Of a DNA stretch of 64,000 nucleotides, positions 44,196 through 53,319 are shown in pieces. The translations under genes and the position numbers were made by a program. The notes under the pieces were generated by a model that searched no databases, was not told the DNA's origin, and saw only the letters and a list, made by a program, of their open reading frames with translations. The stretch is taken from assembly GCA_027493875.1 (NCBI GenBank), contig JAOSJX010000025.1, positions 173,108-237,107 of the forward strand. The letters run 5' to 3'. The DNA is from Deltaproteobacteria bacterium (GTDB lineage: Bacteria; Lernaellota; Lernaellaia; JACKCT01). Position 1 is the stretch's first letter, and every line of letters starts with the position of its first letter.

Positions 44196-47100
44196 TGCGC
44201 CTCGTCCCGATCCTAAGACCGCCTGTCGCCTCCTGCGCGAGTTTTTTCTTTCGCGCACCGACATTGTCGCGGCTCGCCAGTCGTGGATTGACCGCAAGAC
44301 CGGGGAGCGCATCTCGCAACCGCGCCCAGTGACCGGCGACGCCCACCTGGACGCGCTGATTGCTTTTCACGTCGCCGGTCCAGATCCCAGCAAAGCCCCG
44401 GCGCTCAACTACATCAATCGCAAGACCAACGGCCTTGTCGCCGACAAACGCGGGTTTGATCGCGTCGGCAGCTATGCCGTGGCACCGGATAATACAACGG
44501 TCTGGCTCTGCCTCGACTTCGATGGTCCCGGCCATCCGCTGCCCCTGGCCGATCCGCAGGCGACGATGGTCGCGTGCCTAGAACGGTGCCGTGCGCTCAG
44601 TATTCCGACCCACATCGAGAAATCCGGCAGCGGCCACGGTTGGCATCTCTGGGTGTTCTTCGATGCGCCGGTGCCCGCCGCCGATGCCCGGTTGCTCGGC
44701 CATTTCATCGCGCCCACCGGCCATGTGCTCGCTTCCGGCGAAGCCGCCGACGTCCGGATCGGACGCGGGATCGAGTGCTTCCCGAAGCAGAACACGGTCA
44801 GCGACAAGCCGTTTCGCGCGGGCAATATGGTGTGGTTGCCATTCTGGTATGGCGCGACGGACGGCGGCAACCAATTCCACCAGATCACCGAGGACGGCAC
44901 TGTCGCGCCGTATGCGCCCGATAGCTTCGAGCGCCTGGCGGTCGCACGGCTCCAGGACATCCTCGCGCAGGTTCCAGATGATATCCGGCGCTTCGTGTTG
45001 AAAACGAAGGGTGGACTAAAAGAGGCTTCAACCCCGAAAAGTAGTCCACCCGCCGCGCCCAGCAATTTCGCGCCGACTGATTCCGACCTGATCCGCTCGG
45101 CGCTCGATCACATCTCGCCGGACGTTTCCTACGACGACTGGCTCCGCATCGGCATGGCGCTGCACCACTGGGACCCGCAGGCCGGGCTTTCTCTTTGGGA
45201 CGCTTGGAGCGCTCGCGGCGAGAAGTACGTGGCCGAGGAGCCGTCGCTCAAGTGGGACGGATTCACGTCCGGCGGCGGCGTCACGCTCGGCACGCTGTTC
45301 GACATGGCGAAGAAGGCCGGATGGGAGCCGCCCATGCACGAGCGCACGCCCCTGCCGACCGACGAAGAGATTGCGGCCTTCATGGACATCGATCCGGCAG
45401 CGCTGCTCGACCAGGTGAAACCGGGGAAAAAGCGCGACGTTCTGGAATGCCTCATCGAGGCGGGAACACCACTCGCACCCAAGGAAATTGCGGAACGCCT
45501 GGGACGGGATCAAAACGCGACCCGCGTCCTCCTTCATCGCATGGTCAAGGACGGCCAACTCGTCAAAGACGAGAACGACCATTACACGCAGTGCCCAAAT
45601 GTAACGGCAGCACCCACCGAAACCATTACATCGGAGCCGCAATGTAATGCCGAAAGTAATGGAAACCATTACATCGAAGCCGGATGTAATGCTCGAAGTA
45701 ATGCCGCCATTACACAGCGATGTAATGGTGCAGACGTCCCGCGCCTGCCCACAGTCGTTGTCAAACGCCAGTTGCGGTATGAGACAGGCGACGCCTGGGC
45801 CGTGGTTCACGCCTCCAATTATCCACCCAAGCTCTTTCAGAGAACTGGCGGCCTCGTGCGCTTGGCCCATACCGACGGTGTGCCGCTGATCGTTCCAGTT
45901 GGTGAGGCCGCGCTCCTCGGGCATCTCTCCAAGTCGCCAACTGGGTCGTGCAGACCAAAGACATGGAAGCTCCCGTCCATCCGCCCAAAAACGTCGTCGC
46001 GGTGATGGTGGAGTTGCCGGACCCGACGCTGCCGCATCTGGACAGCGTCGTGTTCACGCCCGTGTTCAGTCTCGACGGCACTTTGGTCGCCGCTCCCGGC
46101 TATCATCGTGAGGCGCGACTCTGGATGCATTACCCGGAAGGGTTCGCGCCGGTGGAGATTCCCGCCAAGCCGACGGCCCGGCAGATCGACTCGGCCCGCA
46201 GCCTGCTGCTCGATGACCTCCTCGTGGATTTCCCATTCGCGGCAGACTCTGATCGTGCCCACGCGGTCGCCGCTCTGCTGCTGCCGTTCGTTCGCCGGAT
46301 GATCGACGGCCCCAGTCCCTCCACCTGATCGAGTCGCCGTCGCCCGGCACCGGAAATCGCTTCTCGCCAAGACGATCTCCAAGATCACCCAGGCGAAAAA
46401 AGATGCCGAATGCATTCCCTTGGCAAAGGACGAAAATGAGAACTCAAAAAGATCACATCAATCCTGAGCCATACGCCGCAGATCATCCTTCTCCTGACAA
46501 CGTCGCCGTGGGCATCCGATCCGCGACCCTCGCCGCCGTCCTCACGACCACCCAATGGAGCGACCGCCTATTGGGATCGACGCACATGCTCTCGCTTCCC
46601 AACCACGCGCTTTGGCTCGCAACCGCCAACAACCCCATGGTTGACTCTCGAAATGGCCCGACGCTGCGTGCGCATCCGGATCGACTCTCGCCACGACCGC
46701 CCGTGGTTGCTCGGGGGATTCATACGCCGCTCGATGAGTGGGTCGAGGAGCATCGCTCCGAACTTATCATCGCGCTGCTCACGATCATTCGCGGTTGGAT
46801 CGCCGCCGGGAAAAACCTTAGAGAAAATATCATTCGGTTCCTTCGACGCTTGGGGCGCGCACCATCGGCGGCATTCTCCGGTTCGCCGAGATTCCCGGCT
46901 TCCTCGGTCACCTCGAAGAGCTATACGAAGCCGCTGATGCCGAGGGTAACGAATGGCGCGAATTCACAACCGCCTGGTGGGATCGCTTGGCCGAGACTCG
47001 TCGCAGCAGCTGATCTTCTTGCTCTAGCAACCGAAAAAGGATTGCTGCCGCGACCATCGGTGACGGCAGCCCACAGTCCCAGAAGATCCGGATCGGCCGT

Positions 47101-47327
47101 GCCTCAGCGCCATGCGCGACCGGCAGTGGTTGATATTTACCGGATTACGACTCGCAGAGATCCCAGATCAAAAAGCCAGACCTATGGACTCGGATGCAGG
47201 AGGGGGCATCCAGCATCCCCGGCGAGAGGTTCTCAGCCTCTTTTCCCGAAGGCCCCTCAAGGCGCGGGGAGGTGGGGAGTTGAAACGCGGGAGCCATGGG
47301 TCAACTCCCGCAAGTAAATACCAATAA
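44188..47327 (+). CDS. Primase-polymerase/helicase-like replication protein (3' half with many indels)
   Basis: ATG at 44,188, overlapping the helicase gene by eight bases. The intact first 560 residues contain an archaeo-eukaryotic-type primase core: VWLCLDFDGPG (D-x-D), SGSGHGWHLWVFFDAP (H) and RIGRGIECFPKQN, resembling TOTE-type primases; then a PriCT-2-like segment (ISPDVSYDDWLRIGMALHHW) and a winged helix (LAPKEIAERLGRDQNATRVL). After an indel near 45,945 come domains VVAVMVELPDPTLPHLDSVV and, after repairs near 46,315 and 46,350, a P-loop SPGTGKSLLAKTISKI and LLDNVAVGIRSATLAAVLTT. The end (RIGRALSAMRDRQW) is near 47,150-47,327. I read it as one initiator of about 1,046 residues. Confidence 0.75.
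45579..45728. repeat. Array of inverted CCATTACA/TGTAATGG motifs within the primase gene
   Basis: CCATTACA occurs at 45,579, 45,623, 45,666 and 45,707; TGTAATG(G/C) at 45,643, 45,685 and 45,721; related GTAATG at 45,656 and 45,698. Nine sites in 150 bases, in alternating orientation, fall exactly on the low-complexity linker that follows the winged helix. Such density is not needed by the protein. Candidate origin iterons. Confidence 0.65.
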
Positions 47328-50074
47328 AAACAGCACTATAAATGACGCTACGGGGAGGCGTGGAGCTGTTCCCTAATCTTATGCACATGCGCGTACGCGC
47401 ACATGGCGGGCACCGGCTGTACGCCGACTCCCGCAACCCCCGCACTCTCCGGGCAACCTCGTGGCAGAAATCGGATCTCGCCGACCCCGATCCCCAGGAG
47501 GAAGAATCACGACCGCAGCCCATAACATCGCCCTGCGCGTTGCCACGGACCTTCGTCATGTCCAGGGTCGAGAATCCCGGTGATCAACCCCAGGACATGA
47601 TTCACGACAACACCGTCTATCGCCTGCTCGACGCTCCCTGTACTACGCCTGGCCCCGATTGCCGATGGAACGCGCCAGCGCAGCTCTTCGACGCGGGCAA
47701 GATGCCCCAGGCCAAGGTAGACCTTTGCGCTGTAGCGGTTCAACGGCTTCACGGGTCAGTTTCCCACGGCGAGCCCGTATTGGTTCAGGCGCATCAAGAC
47801 CTCGATGAAAAGTCTTTACCTGGCCCCGCGCCACGACCACGCCATCGGTCCAAGTTGAATCCTGGGACGAACGCGCCGCCGCTCGCGGAGCACGACGGGG
47901 GTTCCCGCTCCATGACGCAGCCGAACAACGCCGCCGCCAGCCTCGTCTTCGCGAACTCACGCCCGAGGACATCGAATCGTTCAAAGCCCTGGGCGTCGAG
48001 GTCCATGTCAAATCCAGTCTTGGCGAATTCACCTCGTGCCCCCGAACAGCCACCGGCAAGGGATCGACCGGAGAGCCGCTGAGGACCTGCGCAGTTCTCG
48101 ATGATCGGGCGGTGGCGCCTTCCCGGCAGCGCGATCACCACGTGGGTCCGGCAGCAGGAGCCGGGTGAACCCATGCTACAGGTCTGGTCTGAAACCATCG
48201 GCACCGCCTCGGCACCCAAACCTGAACACAAACCCACGCGCAGCAGCCCGAACAGGCCCGGCTGTTTTTTGATGATCAGCGGTGAATACGCCCACGATAA
48301 ACCGTTGCGCCGCTGGCCTGGCCGCGGCCTTCACCGGCAACATCGCCGCTCAGAACATCGCAGAAGAGTCGCGAAGCCGCCGCGCACCTTGTGGTCGCTC
48401 GGCTACGTGCATCTGCCCGCACCTGAATTCCGCATCTGGCGAGCGAGTCACCCGAGGAACCTTCCGCGTGGAGGCATCGAGATGCGCCGCCAGACCTCGT
48501 TGCGCTCGCGTCTCACCGGTGGTACTCATCCAGGGAATGGCCTTCTGAAATCACAGCCCGCTTCGTGCGGCCCGCCCATTTTCGGACATCGAGTTTGAAA
48601 GCCGCCTGCAGACGCCGCCCCTGGGAGATGCGCCAATGGGTAATTTGTTAAGACCGGCTACCTGCGGGGCCACGCGGGGTACTACCGCCCGTTCAGCACT
48701 GGAACCCCGGCAAGCAAGCTCATTTCACGACCAGTTCTCACGCGTGGTCGGGGCGAGAACTTATGACGTCGAACAAACCCAAATCCACTGACCCATCCCT
48801 TTTGCGCCAACTGCCTCGTACTTCGTAGCGTTCATTCTCGAACGCGGGATCAAAACGTCCCGGAAGGCCGAACGGCGCGTCAAACAGCGATGGGTCACTG
48901 GCAGAGACAACCTCGGGCGGGCGGGGAGCGGACCTACTGCTACCGCCCGTGCTCAATGGCGCTGGCTTCGTGCCCTGATTACGAGCATGGGGCGAGCATG
49001 ACTGCGCCGAGCTTCGAAGAGCCTCCGCGACAGCCTGCAGCCGGTCGAACGCGACGTCGTGATCCTCAATCAGGCCGCCGGAGGCAAATGTGGTGCAAAC
49101 ACGTCAACGCAAAGACATCTTGCGCCTGAATCCTCGGCGCAGGTTTACGTAACCCTCCGACGCCGGGGCGGTCTTCTTACCCGCCTCGCCGGGCAACCTC
49201 GGCCCGCATCCAGCGCGCAACCTGGAGATTTTTCAGATGCATTCGGAAGGCAAGACCATCACCGAGATCAGTGAGCGGATGCTGGTCCACCGAGCCACGG
49301 TCTATCGCGTTGTCGCAGTTCAAAACAAAGAAACGCACAGGCTAGGTTTGAGCCTGCGCACGAGGAGCAGCCAATCGGGGCACGCTGTTCTCGGCAGCTC
49401 AGCCGGCGATTGGCGGGGAGCGAACCCAGAAACAGGTAAAGCAGCGTCAATATAATTTACCAGCAGATCAAGACTGGGGTGGACAGTTTGTCACCGCCGC
49501 GCTGCACGGCCCGCATGACAGCAACGGCAAAGATGCAAACTAGATCCGGCGGTCGACATATAGTGTCTGCTGAATGCACGGTGCGAATCCCCAAGAAACC
49601 CAGCTTAGCGGCGCCTCTCCGAAAAGCTGGCGGTAACCAACGCGCCTGCTAATGCGCTACGCCAAGAATCGCTGACCGACGGAGAGAAGCGCGATTCGAG
49701 GACACGCGTCTGCAATCCACGACTTGATCTGAACGAGTCGACGGACCTGGCGCAGGCCTCGATGGCGCCTTTCTTTCGCCAAGTGGCACTGCGCAGTGCT
49801 CGGCGAAATGCCGATGCCGCTGTAAAGCAGTACGACGTGCTCTTTTATTAAGCAACTGGAGTGCCTGGGAAGACCACGCGGGTGCAGCGGGGGGATACTG
49901 GCGGCGGGCACGGCAGACACGCCAGCGGAATGGGCATGGCGCTCTGGAGCGTGCGATGCCAGAGGCGCGCGGCAAGGCGCTACAGGAGAAGCCGGAGGAC
50001 TGATGCGCCAGAACGCGAAACTAATCGCGTGAAGCCGCTCGTGGCGGTCGCCGCGAAGTCGGCGAAGTAGCGAG
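47328..50074. other. Stretch of 2.7 kb without a supportable gene
   Basis: Frames here are short, mutually exclusive and rich in Arg/Pro/Ala shadow composition. One segment, 47,960-48,080, reads RELTPEDIESFKALGVEVHV followed by KSSLGEFTSCP, and looks like part of a small protein that once followed the primase gene, but its ends are lost. A helix-turn-helix-like piece (HSEGKTITEISERMLVHRAT) lies at 49,237-49,300. The area could be decayed DNA between two elements or a badly assembled part. No tRNA, no clear IS ends and no CRISPR were seen. Confidence 0.5.
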
Positions 50075-51304
50075 TCAGCCCTTCAGCCGATCCGCAGATA
50101 AGACGCCTTCTCGACAAAAAAAGCCGGGGCGGCTCAAAGGCTTTCGGAGAGCGTCCTCGAGGTCGTCGTCGGTGATGTGGGCGTAGACCTGGGTGGTGGT
50201 GACGCGGGAGTGACCGAGGGCCTTGGCGACCAGCAGCAAGTTTTTCGTGCGGCCGTAAAGAAGCGTGGCGAAGGTATGGCGCAGGCCGTGGACGGTGATC
50301 TTGCCAGTCCGGCCCAGGCGAGCCAGCGGCCCATGCGCTCCTGGACCTGCCGTGGGCTGATGCGTTGGTTGCGGTTGGAAAGAAAGAACGCGTTGGTCTC
50401 AGCCAGCATCTTGCGGCGGCGCTGGATGTACTGCGCAGGACGCCGCGAAGCTCGGTATTCAGGAACCGCACCTGAGGCTTCCGCCCTTGGCGCGCCTGAT
50501 GCGCAGCTGCTTCTGGTCGAGATGGATATCGGCGATGTCGAGGCCGACCAGTTCCGCCAAGCGGATGCCGGTGCCGAGCAGGACGCGCAGCATGACCAGG
50601 TCGCGCTCGGCGGTCTCGCCCGCCGCGCGGCGACCGCTGACAGAGCCTTCACTTCCTGGGGCGTCAGAAAACTGGTGCTTCCCGCTCGTAGCGCTCGAAT
50701 CTTGATCCATGCTGCGGGGTCGCGCTCCAGCTGCGCCACGTTGTACGTAGCGCCCGGAAGCTCCGGGAGGCAGGCCTTTGATACGTCCCGAGACTCGTGC
50801 TTCGCCACAGAGGGCGCGCCCGTGTGCGTCGTGGTCACCGGCGTGGACAAAGGAACCGGCCAGCAGGTCGGCGTTCAGGGCCGAGGCGTCGATGTCGCCC
50901 GCGAAGGCGAGCAGCAGGCTGAGATCGCGGCCGTAGCAGCTGATGGTAGCTGTGGCTTTTCCCCTCGGCCTCCAGTGGGTGAAGAAAACTGGGATATGGC
51001 AGTGGGGAAGGTTCTGGCTACCACTCCTTCCGGCCAGACCGAGCGCTTGGATGATTTTCGGCCTTGTCCTCGGCGGGGAAATCAATCCGATCTTGAGGTA
51101 TCTCCAGGCGATTGGTGAGGGTGCCATCTGAATCAGTGCCTCGTCGAAGCTCGCCGGCCTTGGTGAGCTCGGCTGACGCGCAGGGTCAGCCTTTTGCAAC
51201 TGTTCGATGGCAATGGTCAGCGCTTCGAAAGCTCATCTTGGGCAAAGACAGTTCGGCGCCGTTTCTGTTTCTCCCCTCAACACCTTGATGGCTTGTGAAT
51301 TCAT
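50075..51304 (-). CDS. Tyrosine recombinase (XerC/D-like integrase), several indels
   Basis: ATG at 51,304 behind GGAGGAGGTG. The first part (ALTIAIEQLQKADPARQP) is shifted once near 51,230; the core-binding part is in the segment ATISCYGRDLSLLLAFAGDI. The catalytic domain is recovered in three frames: ERDLVMLRVLLGTGIRLAEL (first Arg), then FLSNRNQRISPRQVQERMGR, and the third-frame HGLRHTFATLLYGRTKNLLL (His and second Arg) with GHSRVTTTQVYAHITDDDL (His and nucleophilic Tyr). All R-H-R-H-Y residues are therefore encoded, over about 405 residues, stop near 50,075. It closes the leftward set of small genes and is probably the integrase of the phage part. Confidence 0.8.
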
Positions 51305-51307
51305 GGT

Positions 51308-51758
51308 TCACCTCCTCCGATTCCCAGGCGGCTTTCGTTCCAGTTTCTCGTCTCCTTCGAGTTCACGCATCTTGTCGCGCAGAACATCCAGACATCCCGA
51401 ATGTCTCGATCCGGCCATCCCGCCGATCTCGCGGATCATGTGGACGGCCCGATTGATTTCGGCTCGCGCTTGACGATCGGTGACCGGCGCCCCTCGATCA
51501 CAAATAATCGCGGGGGGGGGGGGGGGCGTGCCGAGGCTGTTGCTCGCGTGGCACTTGCCGGAATCTCGATGTGGACGGACCCGGCGCGCATGGCTTTCTT
51601 GAGGTTGGGTCCGGCGAATTCCGCGAGCTTCGTCCAGGGGCGACCGTGGTCGGCGGTTGGTCGAGCGACCGCTCCCATTGCGCCGTCTGCTCGTGAGCGG
51701 CGGTGATCTCGGCGCGCACTACCGCGAGGTCGATGGCCGGGTCCGTCTTCGCTGTCAT
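51308..51758 (-). CDS. Hypothetical protein containing a 15-G homopolymer (PPPPP)
   Basis: ATG at 51,758. Reconstructed as KTDPAIDLAVVRAEITAAHE, QTAQWERSLDQP, HGRPWTKLAEFAGPNLKKAM, then five Pro coded by the G run at 51,512-51,526, and after it RQARAEINRAVHMIREIGGM and CLDVLRDKMRELEGDEKLER, ending with NRRR. Two indels, one beside the homopolymer. About 150 residues. The last half is helical and may be a small regulator. It overlaps its upstream neighbour by ATGA; the recombinase follows four bases downstream. No family recognised. Confidence 0.5.
51512..51526. repeat. Homopolymer of 15 G
   Basis: An uninterrupted run of 15 G inside the gene 51,308-51,758. It is the longest homopolymer in the window. 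Length changes would shift the reading frame. Confidence 0.95.
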
Positions 51759-51923
51759 TCGTCCTCCTTGTCCAGCGGCACCAGGTCCTCGCGCCGCGCG
51801 TCGCTCGTGACCCAGGAGAACCGCTGGTCCTGCTCGATCCAGGGCGCGACGTCCCAGAATCCCGTGGGCCGCTCGTTGTCGTCCAGGATCGGCGCGATCA
51901 GCTTCACTTTGAGTCCGGTCATG
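51755..51923 (-). CDS. Small phage-type protein of about 55 residues (one indel)
   Basis: ATG at 51,923: MTGLKVKL, then after removing one base at 51,899-51,902 IAPILDDNERPTGFWDVAPW, EQDQRFSWVTSDARREDLVP and LDKEDE. It ends in an ATGA overlap with the next gene, like other genes of this operon. No family known; hydrophilic and acidic. Too short to classify. Confidence 0.5.
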
Positions 51924-51953
51924 AAGGCGGGGTCCGTGCCGTGTATCGGGCGA

Positions 51954-52142
51954 TCATGCCGCGCGCTGGTGGCGCTTTTCGCGGGCGGCCTCCTGCTTGG
52001 CGTAAAGTTGGCGAATCTCGCGGCGGATCTGCGCCGCCGTATGTTTCAGGCCGCCCGCCGCCGCGAAAGCGGCCTCGGCTTCCATCCGGCGAATATCGGC
52101 CGTCCGGCGCGGCTTCCAGGTCTTGGTTTTGTTCTTGGTCAT
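51954..52142 (-). CDS. Small basic protein
   Basis: 62 residues from ATG at 52,142 with GGGAG in front. MTKNKTKTWKPRRTADIRRM is followed by a helix (EAEAAFAAAGGLKHTAAQIR, REIRQLYAKQEAAREKRHQR). Highly charged and helical, it might bind DNA or RNA. It is part of the leftward small-gene operon 50.1-53.2 kb. No family recognised and no damage. Confidence 0.6.
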   Translation of the reverse strand: MTKNKTKTWKPRRTADIRRMEAEAAFAAAGGLKHTAAQIRREIRQLYAKQEAAREKRHQRAA

Positions 52143-52304
52143 CGCTGTCTCCCTTCGGTTTTGGTTCCTCGTGCTCACGCGACGCACAAGGGCTTCGGGG
52201 CACATCGAGCTCAAGGCGATTCGACCACTTATGCGAACTTCTTTTTCCCGAAGAGAACCGCCCGTCGGCGGGCGGTAAAGGCAGGCGGGATCGAGCGGTG
52301 GGCG

Positions 52305-52530
52305 TCAGGCGGTGGGCGGGCTCTCGCGAAATCCCTGGAAGATTCCCCGGCGTAGGCTTTGCGTTGGCCTTGTCGTTCGAGCCAAAGGCGGCCTCGACGT
52401 GGCCGAGTTCGAGCGCGATGGCGGCGACCGCAGGGCGATCCAACATGTTCGAGCGGCCCGACTTTCGGACGGCCTCAAGCCCGCGCAACACATCGACCGG
52501 GATAGCGATTCTGGTGTCGGTGTCCGTCAT
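52305..52530 (-). CDS. Small DUF5049-like protein (two indels)
   Basis: ATG at 52,530. TRIAIPVDVLRGLEAVRKSG, RSNMLDRPAVAAIALELGHV and, after one added T (52,386 region) and one added G (52,347 region), EAAFWLERQGQRKAYAGGIF and QGFRESPPTA. The pattern of a short strand, the N-M-L-D-R-P-A-V helix and the final YAxGIFxGF segment matches DUF5049-type phage proteins of about 75 residues. Function unknown. It overlaps nothing; four bases separate it from the next gene. Confidence 0.65.
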
Positions 52531-52533
52531 GGC

Positions 52534-52952
52534 TTACTCGGCGGCCTCGGCGGGTTCGGCCTCGGGCGCGGCCACTTCCTTGGCGCGCGGCATGTCGGCT
52601 TTCGGGATGGCGATTTTTTCCACAAAGCCCTTGTCCTTGCAGAAGCCGAGCATCATGCGCGGAACACGCGCTTGGTCTGCGCGATGGTGTGCGGGCTGCG
52701 CGGGCGCTCGGCGCGCGGTTCGCCCTCCTTCTTCGGCTCGCGGATCAGCTTGTTGACCGCGTCGCTCTTGAAGAAGGCGGCGACGTGGACGGCGAGCACC
52801 TTGGCGATGTCCTTGTCCTCGCCGAAGTGCGCGATGGCCAGGTCGAGGTGCCGGGCGTAGGTCACAATGGTCCGCTCGTTCTTGCCGAGTTCCTTCAGGT
52901 GGGCGACGTACTGCTCGGCGGCCTGCTTGATGGTGACGATCTTCGTGCTCAT
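52534..52952 (-). CDS. Stand-alone core-binding (integrase SAM-like) domain protein (one indel)
   Basis: ATG at 52,952. KIVTIKQAAEQYVAHLKELG, NERTIVTYARHLDLAIAHFG and VLAVHVAAFFKSDAVNKLIR are the helices of the phage-integrase core-binding domain; PHTIAQTKRVFR then joins, after an indel near 52,655, MMLGFCKDKGFVEKIAIPKA and an Ala/Glu tail (EVAAPEAEPAEAAE). No catalytic tyrosine-recombinase domain follows. About 139 residues. It could aid or compete with the full integrase at 50,075-51,304, or act as a DNA-binding factor of its own. Confidence 0.68.
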
Positions 52953-52970
52953 GACTTGCTCCTTGTGGGT

Positions 52971-53180
52971 TTATGGTCTTTCGACCGGGTTGACTTCGCA
53001 CAGGGTCCAGGCGTTGAAGGTTTGCCCCGCGTCGTCGGGGTTGACACCCGCCTTCGCCTCCTGTCTGGCCAGCGTCTCGTAGGCCTCGGCGATGGACACG
53101 AAGGGGCGGATGGCCCGTTCGTTCAGGCTCTGGCCCAGGACCGCCTGCGTGTCGATGTGGACCAGGATGTAACGCGCCAT
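52971..53180 (-). CDS. Small hypothetical protein
   Basis: 69 residues from ATG at 53,180 with AGGAG upstream (AAAGGAGAAAAAAC). MARYILVHIDTQAVLGQSLN, ERAIRPFVSIAEAYETLARQ and EAKAGVNPDDAGQTFNAWTL form a strand, a helix and a loop. Intact. It is the first gene of the leftward operon; the 139 bases to the terminase gene must hold divergent promoters. No family known. Confidence 0.65.
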   Translation of the reverse strand: MARYILVHIDTQAVLGQSLNERAIRPFVSIAEAYETLARQEAKAGVNPDDAGQTFNAWTLCEVNPVERP

Positions 53181-53319
53181 GTTTTTTCTCCTTTCGAATC
53201 AGCAGCTTACGGCGTGTCACATCGCTTCGGGGGCGGCCAAGTCAAGGACTTTCTGCGGCCCGATGCGAGATTCTTCGATCCGGCGGCCGGGGCATGGACG
53301 GCACACATTTGGAGGCGGC

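Noticed and set aside
49237..49330. Resolvase or transposase gene with the helix-turn-helix TITEISERMLVHRATVYRVV
   Set aside because: Only this short piece is recognisable; no catalytic part or inverted ends were found around it.
49570..49600. T-arm-like sequence GGTGCGAATCCCC suggesting a tRNA
   Set aside because: No matching acceptor, D-arm or anticodon stem could be placed around it.
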